From NCBI GenBank assembly GCA_905233985.1, contig CAJOFA010000015.1, positions 1 through 48,054 of the forward strand: 48,054 bases of DNA, given 5' to 3'. This document shows positions 34,201 through 42,636 of this stretch, piece after piece. Position 1 is the first letter of the stretch. Every line of letters starts with the position of its first letter. The notes beneath the pieces are model-generated. The model saw only the letters and a list, made by a program, of their open reading frames with translations, was not told the DNA's origin and did no database searches. This stretch comes from an uncultured Prevotella sp. Its GTDB lineage: Bacteria; Bacteroidota; Bacteroidia; Bacteroidales; Bacteroidaceae. The position numbers were made by a program, and so were the translations under genes.

Positions 34201-35825
34201 CTCATTACCAGCTCCTCACGGATGGGGTCGATGGCAGGGTTGGTTACCTGCGCAAACTGCTGACGGAAATAGTTGAACAGCACCTGTGGACGGTCTGAGA
34301 TGACTGCCAGCGGCGTGTCGTTACCCATGGCAGCTACAGGCTCCTGACCTGCTGTGGCCATTGGGATGATGGTCTTGTCGATATCCTCCTGACCGAAGCC
34401 GAAGGTGATGAGTTTCTGCTCGAAGTCGGCTACTGAGTTGTCCACCTTACGACCGCTCTTCAACTTCTCCAGCTGCACGCGGTTCTCGTTGAGCCACTCG
34501 CGATAAGGATGGGCCTTGGCCAACTGCTCCTTAATTTCGCCGTCGTAGTAAATCTTACCCTCCTGGGTGTCGATGAGCAGAATCTTACCTGGCTGCAAGC
34601 GACCCTTTGATACTACATCGCCTGGCTCGAAGTCCATCACGCCCACCTCACTGGCAACCACCATCATACCGCTCTTGGTAATGGTGTAGCGGCTGGGGCG
34701 CAGTCCGTTTCTGTCGAGCATTCCGCCTGCATAGCGACCATCTGAGAACAGCAGCGCAGCAGGACCGTCCCATGGCTCCATCAGGATAGAGTGGTACTCG
34801 TAGAAGGCCTTCAGGTCTTCGCTGATGGGGTTCTTGTCGTTAAAGCTCTCAGGTACGAGGATAGCCATGGCCTGAGGCAGGCTCAGACCGCTCAGCATCA
34901 GGAACTCGAACACATTATCCAGGCTGGCAGAGTCGCTCATACCCTCCTGCACGATGGGGCGCAGGTCCTTGATATCGCCCAAGGCCTCGCTTGAGAGCAC
35001 GCTCTCGCGAGCCTTCATCCAACCGCGATTACCACGAATGGTATTAATCTCACCGTTGTGGGCCAGCAGACGGAAAGGCTGTGCCAGCTTCCACTTGGGG
35101 AAGGTGTTGGTAGAGAAGCGCGAGTGTACCAGCGCCAATCCACTGGTAAAGTAATCGTTGCTCAGGTCAGGGAAGTAGCGACGCAGCTGTCCGCTGGTCA
35201 GCATACCCTTGTAGATGATATTCTTGTTCGACAGCGAGCAGATGTAAAAGTCCTCGTTGTCGATACGGTTTTCTATACGCTTGCGTACCTTATATAATAT
35301 ACGCTCGAATACGGGCACCTGCTCGTCGGCGATGCCAGTTACGAAAATCTGCTTGATATCTGGCTCAACTTCGCGAGCTGCGGCACCCAGCACCTCAGGG
35401 TTAGTAGGCACAGCACGCAGGTGCATCAACGTGAGTCCCTCGCGCTCAATCTCCTCGATCATTACTGAGAGGATGTCCTGCTGCGCCTTTTCGTCCTTAG
35501 GTAAAAAGACCAATCCTGTACCATACTTACCTTTCTCGGGCACGGGGATACCCTGCAACAGAATAAACTCGTGCGGAATCTGTACCATGATACCGGCTCC
35601 GTCGCCAGTCTTGTCGCGGGTCTCTGCACCGCGATGTTCCATGTTTTCCAGCACCTTCAGTGCATTGTCAACCAGATCGTGACTCTTACCGCCGTGGATG
35701 TTTACTACCATTCCCACGCCGCACGCATCGTGCTCATAGTCGCTCTGATAGAGTCCTTGGTGAAGGCTCTGCGTTCTCTGTTCACTCAGTGTACCCAACG
35801 TTGCTTGAAGTTTACATTTTGTCAT
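31296..35825 (-). CDS. gltB: Glutamate synthase large subunit
   Basis: 1509 residues from MTKCKLQATLGTLSEQ; the frame stays open to 35918, but the -7 box at 35866-35873 lies within that extension, so the start is at 35825. A propeptide of 34 residues precedes the catalytic Cys35 (DACGVGMVVNIHGG), the class II amidotransferase nucleophile. Then come the central domain, the FMN synthase domain (GAKPGEGGQLPGFKVNE, SPPPHHDIYSIEDLAQL, GGTGASP), the 3Fe-4S cluster cysteines (CVMMRKCNTNTCPMG) and the C-terminal GXGXG beta-helix. It turns glutamine and 2-oxoglutarate into two glutamates. First gene of gltB-gltD-dapF-dapL; diverges from pyrG with shared operator-like sites. Confidence 0.97.
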   Translation of the reverse strand: MTKCKLQATLGTLSEQRTQSLHQGLYQSDYEHDACGVGMVVNIHGGKSHDLVDNALKVLENMEHRGAETRDKTGDGAGIMVQIPHEFILLQGIPVPEKGKYGTGLVFLPKDEKAQQDILSVMIEEIEREGLTLMHLRAVPTNPEVLGAAAREVEPDIKQIFVTGIADEQVPVFERILYKVRKRIENRIDNEDFYICSLSNKNIIYKGMLTSGQLRRYFPDLSNDYFTSGLALVHSRFSTNTFPKWKLAQPFRLLAHNGEINTIRGNRGWMKARESVLSSEALGDIKDLRPIVQEGMSDSASLDNVFEFLMLSGLSLPQAMAILVPESFNDKNPISEDLKAFYEYHSILMEPWDGPAALLFSDGRYAGGMLDRNGLRPSRYTITKSGMMVVASEVGVMDFEPGDVVSKGRLQPGKILLIDTQEGKIYYDGEIKEQLAKAHPYREWLNENRVQLEKLKSGRKVDNSVADFEQKLITFGFGQEDIDKTIIPMATAGQEPVAAMGNDTPLAVISDRPQVLFNYFRQQFAQVTNPAIDPIREELVMSLTEYIGAVGTNILTPDASNCKMVRLPQPVLTNTQLDILCNIRYKGFNTKKLPILFDIEKGEEGLRQALDKLCQDAEASVDEGVNYIILSDRDIDEKHAAMPSLLAVSAVHHYLISVGKRVQTALIVESGEIRETMHAALLLGYGASALCPYMTFAILDDLVKHHKIQEEYATAEKNYIKAVDKGLKKIMSKMGISTIRSYRGAKIFESIGLSEDLLRRYFGTEVSTIGGVGLKEIARDAIRPHEEAKQQTMLQNQGLFAWRKDGIKHAWNPETIAQLQLATRQGNYDKYKAWAKIVDEKESPIFIRDFFKFKKAAKPTPIDEVEPVESIVKHFVTGAMSFGALSIEAHEALALAMNKLGARSNTGEGGEDNARYHSEVDGVSLSSKTKQIASGRFGVTAEYLVNAEEIQIKVAQGAKPGEGGQLPGFKVNEIIAKTRNAIPGISLISPPPHHDIYSIEDLAQLIFDLKNINPTAAVSVKLVAESGVGTIAAGVAKAKADLIVISGAEGGTGASPASSMRFAGISPEIGLAETQQTLVINGLRNQVRLQTDGQLKTAKDVIIMAMLGADEFSFGTLPLIVLGCVMMRKCNTNTCPMGVATQNPELRKHFQGRSEYVVNFFTFLAEQVREYLSEIGVHSLKEIIGHTELIEVDTTNATDKQKTIDFARLLHKPETEKALYWDRGAFTKVSGVKDEEIIKAAKKAINDGEEVTLDYAIKNTDRAVTTMLSGVIAKKYGEAGLPDNTINIKFKGSAGQSFGAFAVRGVNLKLEGECNDYFGKGLSGGRISILPPARSGEDFHAEDNIIAGNTGLYGATSGELYINGKVGERFGVRNSGAIAVIEGAGDHCCEYMTGGRVVVLGKTGRNFAAGMSGGVAYVYDPDHTFDYFCNMDMVELSLVEDSVSRKELLELIRQHYLHTGSALAGRMLDDWQRYVQDFIQVVPIEYKRVLQEEQNKKLQEKIANIQRDY

Positions 35826-35865
35826 ATTATCCCTACTTTTTCTGACTTTCTGCAATTTTCGGCTG

Positions 35866-35873
35866 CAAAGGTA
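35866..35873 (-). promoter_or_regulatory. -7 box of the gltB operon
   Basis: TACCTTTG followed by CAGCC on the minus strand, about 40 bases before the chosen gltB start. Confidence 0.8.
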
Positions 35874-35934
35874 ATACAAATTGTTTAAATATACAAGAAT
35901 TTGATTACTTTTCACCAATTATTTTCTTACCAAC

Positions 35935-35947
35935 TATCACTATGTTA
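35935..35947. promoter_or_regulatory. Operator-like palindrome, proximal to gltB and distal to pyrG
   Basis: TATCACTATGTTA differs at one position from TNACA-N3-TGTNA. Its centre is 68 bp upstream of the gltB -7 box and 74 bp from the centre of the site at 36009-36021. Confidence 0.6.
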
Positions 35948-36008
35948 CTATTTGACGCGATTTTAAATCAAAATGATAACTAAACGACGCACATCAGCGC
36001 CAAACTCT

Positions 36009-36021
36009 TTACACTTTGACA
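36009..36021. promoter_or_regulatory. Operator-like palindrome, proximal to pyrG and distal to gltB
   Basis: TTACACTTTGACA (one deviation from TNACA-N3-TGTNA) sits in a 35-base block (36007-36041) that matches the glnK module at 30 of 35 positions, ending in GTTTTTAACAA. The block ends 42 bases before the pyrG -7 box, exactly as at glnN and glnK. Confidence 0.75.
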
Positions 36022-36083
36022 TTTGTGTGCGTTTTTAACAATCAAAACGCAAACAAGCACTTTGTATATTCATTCAAACAATA

Positions 36084-36091
36084 TACCTTTG
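36084..36091 (+). promoter_or_regulatory. -7 box of the pyrG operon
   Basis: TACCTTTG followed by CAGGC. The remaining 160-base leader to the pyrG ATG (about 36150-36225) has a segment rich in GCGAGAG/GAGCGAAAG words; no known riboswitch was recognised. Confidence 0.8.
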
Positions 36092-36254
36092 CAGGCGCAA
36101 ATTTACAAATAGTAATAGATATATATTAATAGGTAAAGAGGTAAGAAGGCTGCGATTAAGCGAGAGAAGAACGGAACTTGTTTCAGTTATTCCGAGCGAA
36201 AGCAGGCTCGAACGAAGTTCAAGTAAGAGAATGCAAACAATCAAACAACATAAA

Positions 36255-37856
36255 ATGAATACAAAATACATCTTCGTTACTGGCGGTGTGGTTTCCTCGC
36301 TTGGCAAGGGAATCATCTCCGCCAGCATCGGTAAATTGTTGCAGGCACGTGGCTTTAAGGTCACGATTCAGAAGTTCGACCCATACATCAACATCGACCC
36401 GGGAACGCTGAACCCCTACGAGCACGGCGAGTGCTACGTGACGGAGGACGGCTTTGAAACCGACCTCGACCTAGGACATTATGAGCGATTTACGGGCATA
36501 CACACCACACGCAACAACTCGATTACGACGGGACGTATCTATAAGACGGTGATAGACCGCGAGCGACACGGTGACTATCTGGGTAAGACGATTCAAGTGG
36601 TGCCGCATATCACGGATGAGATTAAAAGACGCATGCTGCGCGAGGACGAAAAGGATGAAAAGCTCGACTTTGTTATTACAGAGGTCGGTGGTACCATTGG
36701 CGACATCGAGAGCGCACCATTTATGGAAGCCATCCGACAACTGCGATGGCAGTTGGGACGCGATGCGGTGTGCGTGCATCTGACCTACGTGCCCTATCTG
36801 AAAGCGGCGGACGAGCTGAAGACCAAGCCTACGCAGCATAGCGTAAAGGAACTGCAAGGGATGGGTATTCAGCCCGATATCCTCGTCCTCAGGACAGAAC
36901 GCCACCTCGATGACCATGTGCGCATGAAGGTGGCGTCGTTTTGTAATGTGGACTTGGAGTGTGTGGTGCAGAGCGAGGATATGCCGAGCATCTACGAGGT
37001 GCCTGTAAGTATGCAGAAGCAGGGTCTGGATGCCGCTATCATGCGTAAGATAGGCATCCCTGTGGGCGAGACACCTGCGATGAAGTCCTGGCATGACTTC
37101 CTCGACAAACAGCGCAATGCGAAGCGCGAGGTACGCATCGGACTGGTGGGCAAGTACGACCTGCAGGATGCCTACAAGAGCATTCGCGAGAGTCTGAATC
37201 TGGCAGGCATCTACAACGACGTAAAGGTAAAGCTGCACTTCATCAACAGCGAGGAGATAACCACTCAGAATATCGCAGAGAAGCTCGAAGGGATGGCGGG
37301 CATTGTAATATGTCCTGGCTTTGGTCAGCGTGGTATCGAGGGCAAGATTATTGCTGCCGAATATACACGCACGAACGAGATTCCAACGTTCGGCATCTGT
37401 CTGGGTATGCAGATGATGGTGATTGAGTTTGCCCGTAACGTGCTGGGCTACAAGGATGCCAACAGTCGTGAGATGGACGAGCAGACGCCACATAATGTGA
37501 TTGATATTATGGAGGAGCAGAAGAGCATCACGCAGATGGGTGGCACGATGCGACTGGGCGCCTACGAGTGCGAACTTCAGAAGGAAAGTCGGGCCTACGA
37601 GGCCTACGATTGCGGGAACCTTATCAACGAAAGGCATCGCCACCGCTACGAGTTCAACAACGCCTACAAAGAGGAATACGAGGCCCAGGGTATGAAATGC
37701 GTTGGTATCAATCCTGCTGCCAACCTTGTGGAAATCGTGGAGATACCTGATAAGCGCTGGTACATCGGCACGCAGTTCCATCCAGAGTATAGTTCAACGG
37801 TATTGCATCCGCATCCGCTGTTCATGTCGTTTATTAAGGAGTGCGCAAATTGCTAA
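36255..37856 (+). CDS. pyrG: CTP synthase
   Basis: 533 residues from MNTKYIFVTGGVVSSLGKG; eight upstream in-frame codons are rejected as leader. The synthetase domain has the P-loop SSLGKGIISASIGKLLQ, KFDPYINIDPGTLNPYEHGE and EVGGTIGDIESAPF. The class I amidotransferase domain has GICLGMQMMVIEFARN (nucleophilic Cys) and the terminal FHPEYSSTVLHPHP (His-Glu pair). It aminates UTP to CTP with glutamine nitrogen. First gene of a run of glutamine-consuming enzymes (purF-like, carA, carB half, asnB), all on the plus strand. Its promoter carries the nitrogen-control block. Confidence 0.97.
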   Translation: MNTKYIFVTGGVVSSLGKGIISASIGKLLQARGFKVTIQKFDPYINIDPGTLNPYEHGECYVTEDGFETDLDLGHYERFTGIHTTRNNSITTGRIYKTVIDRERHGDYLGKTIQVVPHITDEIKRRMLREDEKDEKLDFVITEVGGTIGDIESAPFMEAIRQLRWQLGRDAVCVHLTYVPYLKAADELKTKPTQHSVKELQGMGIQPDILVLRTERHLDDHVRMKVASFCNVDLECVVQSEDMPSIYEVPVSMQKQGLDAAIMRKIGIPVGETPAMKSWHDFLDKQRNAKREVRIGLVGKYDLQDAYKSIRESLNLAGIYNDVKVKLHFINSEEITTQNIAEKLEGMAGIVICPGFGQRGIEGKIIAAEYTRTNEIPTFGICLGMQMMVIEFARNVLGYKDANSREMDEQTPHNVIDIMEEQKSITQMGGTMRLGAYECELQKESRAYEAYDCGNLINERHRHRYEFNNAYKEEYEAQGMKCVGINPAANLVEIVEIPDKRWYIGTQFHPEYSSTVLHPHPLFMSFIKECANC

Positions 37857-37911
37857 ATGGTTCACTTGTCAAATAAATCGTAAATTGTAAATTATCAAAT
37901 CGTAAATTGAT
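37857..37911. repeat. A+T-rich word repeat between pyrG and the purF-like gene
   Basis: Built from reiterated words such as AAATCGTAAATTG and GTAAATTATCAAATCG. The same vocabulary recurs at 28970-29010, 31225-31305 and 42497-42636. Confidence 0.7.
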
Positions 37912-39660
37912 ATGGTGGAACAGCTCAAGCATGAATGTGGTGTGGCGATGATACGCCTGTTGAAGCCGTTGGACTACTACCAGAAGAAATATGGCACGTG
38001 GGCCTACGGTTTCAATAAGCTCTACCTGATGATGGAGAAGCAGCACAACCGCGGTCAGGAGGGTGCTGGTATCGCATCGGTCAGTCTGAACAAGGAACCT
38101 GGCACGGAGTATATGTTCCGTGAGAAGGCCGAGGGCAAGGACGCCATCACGGAGATTTTTTCGCGAGTAACGGAGGAGATGGCTGGCGAACTCTATATGG
38201 GTCATCTGCGTTATTCGACCACCGGCAAGAGCGGACTACAGTATGTGCATCCCTTCCTGCGTCGCAACAACTGGCGCGCCAAGAACCTCTGTCTGTGCGG
38301 CAACTTCAACATGACCAATATCGATGAGGTGTTTGAGTTTCTCACTGCACAAGGACAGTCGCCGCGTATCTATGGCGACTCGTACATCACGCTCGAACTG
38401 ATGGGACACCGACTAGACCGCGAGGTGGAAAGACTCTTTGAAGAGGCCAAGACGAAAGGACTGGAGGGGCTCGACATCACACGATATATCGACGACCACG
38501 TAGAGATGGCCAACGTGCTGAAGAAGACGATGGAGCACTACGATGGCGGCTATGTGATGTGCGGACTGACTGGCTCAGGGGAGATGTTCAGCGTGCGTGA
38601 CCCGTGGGGCATACGTCCTGCGTTTTACTATCGCGACGACGAGATCATCGCTCTGGCCAGCGAGCGCCCTGTGCTACAGACCACCTTCGACATAGACAGC
38701 AAGGATGTGCACGAGCTAAAGCCTGGCGAGGCGCTAATTGTTCGCAAGAACGGCGAGAGCCGATTGGAGCAGATCATGCCCGCCCAAGAGCTCTCAGCCT
38801 GCTCATTTGAGCGCATCTACTTCAGTCGCGGCTCTGATTGCAGCATCTATCAGGAGCGCAAACGCCTGGGTGAACAGTTGACCCCAGCCATCCTAAAAGC
38901 CATTGACGGCGATGTAGATAATACCGTCTTTTCATATATCCCTAACACGGCCGAAGTGGCATATTACGGTATGACAGACGGATTCCGTCAGCAGGGCTAT
39001 AATGTGCGGACGGAGAAAGTGGTGTGGAAGGATATCAAGATGCGCACCTTCATCGCGGACAACAGCGAGCGCAACGACCTGGCTGCCCACGTCTATGACA
39101 TCAGCTATGGCAGCCTACGTCCCAACGAGGATAACCTCGTGATTATCGACGACTCGATAGTTCGTGGCACGACGCTCCGCGAGAGTATCTTTAAGATTCT
39201 CGACCGTCTGCATCCTAAGAAAATTGTGATGGTAAGTAGTTCGCCACAGATCCGTTATCCTGACTATTACGGTATTGACATGCCACATTTGGAGGAGTTC
39301 TGCGCCTTCCGTGCTACGATGGCACTCATTGAGGAGAGGGGAATGTGGCAGTTGGTGAACGATACCTATCTGGCCTGTAAGCGCGAATTGCAAAAACCTA
39401 AGGAACAGATGCAAAACTGCGTGCGTGCCATTTACGAGCCGTTTACCGTTGAAGAAATCAACAAGAAGATTGTGGAGATGCTTCGTCCACAAGGCATGCA
39501 GGCACCCATCGAACTGGTTTTCCAAAGCATCGAGGGACTGCACGAAGCTTGTCCCAATCATCCAGGTGACTGGTATTTCACTGGCCATTATCCCACACCA
39601 GGCGGTACACGACTTTGCAATCAGGCCTTTGTGAATTACGTAGAAAAGGTAAAAAAGTAA
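37912..39660 (+). CDS. purF: Amidophosphoribosyltransferase family protein (PurF-like)
   Basis: 582 residues, about 100 longer than typical PurF. The class II amidotransferase nucleophile is Cys9 after a short propeptide (MVEQLKHECGVAM), followed by EKQHNRGQEGAGIASV and GDSYITLELMGHR. The phosphoribosyltransferase domain has the PRPP motif NLVIIDDSIVRGTTLRESIF and MVSSSPQIRYPDYYGIDMP. The extra C-terminal part ends HPGDWYFTGHYPTPGG. It makes phosphoribosylamine from PRPP and glutamine, the first step of purine synthesis. A second purF elsewhere is possible, since this operon collects glutamine users rather than purine genes. Eight bases separate it from carA. Confidence 0.88.
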   Translation: MVEQLKHECGVAMIRLLKPLDYYQKKYGTWAYGFNKLYLMMEKQHNRGQEGAGIASVSLNKEPGTEYMFREKAEGKDAITEIFSRVTEEMAGELYMGHLRYSTTGKSGLQYVHPFLRRNNWRAKNLCLCGNFNMTNIDEVFEFLTAQGQSPRIYGDSYITLELMGHRLDREVERLFEEAKTKGLEGLDITRYIDDHVEMANVLKKTMEHYDGGYVMCGLTGSGEMFSVRDPWGIRPAFYYRDDEIIALASERPVLQTTFDIDSKDVHELKPGEALIVRKNGESRLEQIMPAQELSACSFERIYFSRGSDCSIYQERKRLGEQLTPAILKAIDGDVDNTVFSYIPNTAEVAYYGMTDGFRQQGYNVRTEKVVWKDIKMRTFIADNSERNDLAAHVYDISYGSLRPNEDNLVIIDDSIVRGTTLRESIFKILDRLHPKKIVMVSSSPQIRYPDYYGIDMPHLEEFCAFRATMALIEERGMWQLVNDTYLACKRELQKPKEQMQNCVRAIYEPFTVEEINKKIVEMLRPQGMQAPIELVFQSIEGLHEACPNHPGDWYFTGHYPTPGGTRLCNQAFVNYVEKVKK

Positions 39661-39668
39661 AAGAGATA

Positions 39669-40799
39669 ATGATAGAAGCAAAACTTATACTCAGCGACGG
39701 CACGGTATTCCAAGGCTGGTCGTTTGGATATGAAAGTGAGACGGCTGGAGAGGTGGTGTTCAACACCGCGATGACGGGCTACCCTGAGAGTCTGACAGAC
39801 CCCAGCTATGCAGGTCAGATACTGGTGACGACATTTCCGTTAATTGGTAACTACGGCGTACCTGATACAGGTGTCGGTGAAAACGGGCTACCGCTGTTCA
39901 TGGAGAGTGAGCGGATACATGCGAAAGCATTGGTCGTGGCCGACTATAGCGAGAGGTATTCGCACTGGAACGCGAAGGAAAGTCTGGCATCGTGGCTGAA
40001 ACGCGAACACATCCCCGCCATTACGGGCATCGATACGCGCCGACTGACAAAGGTGCTCAGGGAGCATGGTGTGATGATGGGGAGAACAAGCCTCACCCCC
40101 GACCCCTCTCCGAATGGCGAGGGGAGTGAATACTCTCAAGACTACGGAAGCGTGAACTGGGTGGAGAAGGTAAGTTGCAAAGAGGTGATTACCTATCATC
40201 CAGAAGGTGAAAAGAAAAATCGCGTAGTTCTTGTCGATTGCGGCGTGAAGGCAAACATCATCCGTTGCTTGATACGTCGTGGCATCGAAGTGGTGCGCGT
40301 GCCTTGGGATTATGACTTCAACCAGTTAGAATTTGATGGTCTCTTTCTGGCTAACGGTCCTGGTGACCCCGAGCAATGCAGCAAGACGGTGGAGCATATT
40401 CGTACGTTCTTGGAGAAAGAACTCGTGAAACCCACCGGGAGAACCGACGGGCATATACGCCCGTGTATGGGTATCTGCTTGGGCAACCAACTACTGGCGC
40501 GGGCTGCCGGTGCGAAGACCTACAAACTGAAATACGGCCATCGCTCGCATAACCAACCGGTACAGCAGGTAGGTACCACGAAGTGCTTCATCACTTCACA
40601 GAATCATGGCTATGCAGTAGATGACTCGACGTTGCCTGAAGATTGGGAACCGCTATTTGTGAACATGAACGACGGGTCGAACGAGGGTATCCGCCATAAG
40701 ACGAATCCCTGGATGTCGGCACAGTTCCACCCTGAAGCTTGTAGCGGCCCTGTGGATACGGAATTCTTGTTTGATGAATTTGTAAAAATGTTAGGATGA
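39669..40799 (+). CDS. carA: Carbamoyl-phosphate synthase small subunit with two inserted repeats
   Basis: 376 residues from [16 protein letters not shown] (earlier in-frame codons overlap the purF end). N-terminal domain: [21 protein letters not shown]. Amidotransferase domain: [30 protein letters not shown] (nucleophilic Cys) and [11 protein letters not shown] (His-Glu). It splits glutamine and channels ammonia to CarB. Two segments look foreign: [16 protein letters not shown] (about residues 140-155) and [10 protein letters not shown] (about 254-263), both coded by palindromic DNA and both in places where relatives should be shorter. The stop overlaps the carB start by four bases. Confidence 0.95.
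   Translation: MIEAKLILSDGTVFQGWSFGYESETAGEVVFNTAMTGYPESLTDPSYAGQILVTTFPLIGNYGVPDTGVGENGLPLFMESERIHAKALVVADYSERYSHWNAKESLASWLKREHIPAITGIDTRRLTKVLREHGVMMGRTSLTPDPSPNGEGSEYSQDYGSVNWVEKVSCKEVITYHPEGEKKNRVVLVDCGVKANIIRCLIRRGIEVVRVPWDYDFNQLEFDGLFLANGPGDPEQCSKTVEHIRTFLEKELVKPTGRTDGHIRPCMGICLGNQLLARAAGAKTYKLKYGHRSHNQPVQQVGTTKCFITSQNHGYAVDDSTLPEDWEPLFVNMNDGSNEGIRHKTNPWMSAQFHPEACSGPVDTEFLFDEFVKMLG
40090..40131. repeat. Palindromic repeat in carA, site 1
   Basis: CCCCTCTCC-GAAT-GGCGAGGGG forms an imperfect stem. The coded peptide [12 protein letters not shown] is of a kind I recall as scattered in unrelated proteins of several bacteria. Confidence 0.7.
40447..40464. repeat. Palindromic repeat in carA, site 2
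   Basis: ACGGGC-ATATAC-GCCCGT, a perfect 6-bp stem, within the inserted-looking segment about 40426-40464 just before the catalytic CMGIC motif. Confidence 0.6.
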
Positions 40800-42496
40800 T
40801 GGATAGGAAAGAGATAAAAAAGGTATTACTTCTTGGTTCAGGAGCATTGAAGATAGGACAGGCTGGCGAGTTCGACTACAGCGGCGCACAGGCACTGAAA
40901 GCGCTGAAGGAAGAGGGCATCCACTCGGTACTCGTTAACCCCAATATCGCGACGGTACAGACTTCTAAAGATGTAGCTGATACGGTCTATTTCCAGCCCG
41001 TCACACCAGAATTCGTGGAGCGCGTCATAGAAAAGGAGCGTCCAGACGGCATTCTATTGTCGTTTGGTGGACAGACAGCTTTGAACTGTGGTGTGGAACT
41101 TTACGAGCGGGGTGTGCTGGAGAAGTATGGTGTCAAAGTATTAGGAACGCCCGTTCAGGCCATCATCGACACGGAGGACCGTGACCTGTTTGTGAAACGA
41201 CTCGACGAGATTGGCGTGAAGACCATCAAGAGCGAGGCATGTTCGACCGTTGAAGAAGTCCAGAAGGCAGCGCATGCGTTGGGATTCCCCGTGATATTGA
41301 GAGCTGCCTATGCCCTCGGCGGACTTGGCTCAGGCTTCTGCGACAACGAAGAAGAACTGCTGGCGCAGGCCGAGGAGGCCTTCTCGTTCTCGCCACAGGT
41401 ATTGGTAGAGAAATCGTTGAAAGGCTGGAAGGAGATTGAATACGAGGTGGTGCGCGACCAATACGACAACTGCATCACCGTCTGTAACATGGAGAACTTC
41501 GACCCGCTGGGCATACACACCGGCGAGAGTATCGTGGTGGCACCGAGTCAGACGCTCACCAACAGCGAGTATCACAAACTGCGTACACTGGCCATCAAGA
41601 TTATCCGTCATATCGGCATCGTCGGCGAGTGTAACGTGCAATATGCGCTCGACCCCAACTCAGAGGACTATCGCGTCATTGAGGTCAACGCCCGTCTGTC
41701 GCGCTCATCAGCATTGGCATCGAAGGCGACGGGCTACCCGCTCGCATTTGTTGCTGCCAAACTGGGGCTTGGCTATGGGCTCTTCGACCTGAAGAATAGC
41801 GTCACCAAGACCACCTCAGCTTTCTTCGAACCCGCGCTCGACTATGTAGTAGTAAAGATTCCCCGCTGGGACCTCACGAAGTTCCACGGCGTGAAGCGCG
41901 AACTCGGCTCGGCCATGAAGAGCGTCGGCGAGGTGATGGCTATAGGACGAACCTTCGAGGAGGCCTTGCAGAAGGGCCTGCGTATGATTGGACAGGGCAT
42001 GCACGGCTTTGTGGAGAACCACGAAATCAAGATTGCCGATATCGCAAAGTCCTTGCATGAGCCTACGGATATGCGTATCTTTGTGGTGTCGAAGGCGCTA
42101 AAGATTGGTTATACCATCGAGCAGATTCATCAGCTGACGATGATTGACCGCTGGTTCCTCGAGAAACTGAAGCACATCGTAGATATCGACCAGCAGCTGA
42201 AGGAGAACGCGATACTTTCGGAGGTGTCGGAGTATATGGAACCCAGCGAATTCATGGAGTATTTGCGTTCGCCGGAAATCTATCCGCTATTACGAGCTGC
42301 CAAGATCTACGGCTTCTCCGACTTCCAGATAGGCCGTGCCATCGGCTTGGAGCACAGGATGAAGATGGAACAGGCTGGTCTTACCATTCGCAAATGGCGC
42401 AAGGCCCTCGGTATCGTACCTACCGTCAATCAGATAGACACCCTCGCAGCGGAGTATCCCGCCCAAACCAATTACTTATATTTGTCGTATGTATAA
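40796..42496 (+). CDS. carB: Carbamoyl-phosphate synthase large subunit, N-terminal half only
   Basis: 566 residues, against about 1070 for a complete CarB. It is the CAD-like type: [90 protein letters not shown], and [20 protein letters not shown], followed by the complete oligomerisation region. It ends [21 protein letters not shown] and stop, precisely where the second ATP-grasp half should begin. The first half makes carboxyphosphate and carbamate; the missing half phosphorylates carbamate. No remnant of the second half is visible in the 140 bases that follow, which are A+T-rich word repeats. Either a functional half-enzyme or a truncated paralogue. Confidence 0.93.
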   Translation: MMDRKEIKKVLLLGSGALKIGQAGEFDYSGAQALKALKEEGIHSVLVNPNIATVQTSKDVADTVYFQPVTPEFVERVIEKERPDGILLSFGGQTALNCGVELYERGVLEKYGVKVLGTPVQAIIDTEDRDLFVKRLDEIGVKTIKSEACSTVEEVQKAAHALGFPVILRAAYALGGLGSGFCDNEEELLAQAEEAFSFSPQVLVEKSLKGWKEIEYEVVRDQYDNCITVCNMENFDPLGIHTGESIVVAPSQTLTNSEYHKLRTLAIKIIRHIGIVGECNVQYALDPNSEDYRVIEVNARLSRSSALASKATGYPLAFVAAKLGLGYGLFDLKNSVTKTTSAFFEPALDYVVVKIPRWDLTKFHGVKRELGSAMKSVGEVMAIGRTFEEALQKGLRMIGQGMHGFVENHEIKIADIAKSLHEPTDMRIFVVSKALKIGYTIEQIHQLTMIDRWFLEKLKHIVDIDQQLKENAILSEVSEYMEPSEFMEYLRSPEIYPLLRAAKIYGFSDFQIGRAIGLEHRMKMEQAGLTIRKWRKALGIVPTVNQIDTLAAEYPAQTNYLYLSYV

Positions 42497-42636
42497 TTTA
42501 CAATTTGACGATTTAAAATTTACGATTGATTGTACAATTTAGTTATTGAACTATTTTCGCGAATGGATAAATCGTCAAATCATAAAATAGAGAAATAAAT
42601 AGTAAATCGTAAATCCGTAAATAGTAAATTGACATT
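42497..42636. repeat. A+T-rich word-repeat tract after the carB half
   Basis: 140 bases composed of reiterated blocks such as AATTTACAATTTGACGATTT, AAATCGTCAAATC and AATAGTAAATCGTAAAT. No ORF or CarB-like peptide was found in the frames examined. No -7 box is obvious, so asnB probably belongs to the same transcript. Confidence 0.75.

Noticed and set aside
35826..35918. A longer gltB start at 35918
   Set aside because: The -7 box at 35866-35873 lies inside it, and the shorter start gives a normal GltB propeptide before Cys35.
36471..37781. A 436-residue open frame on the minus strand opposite pyrG
   Set aside because: A shadow of the strongly conserved pyrG coding sequence; no domain recognised and no promoter.
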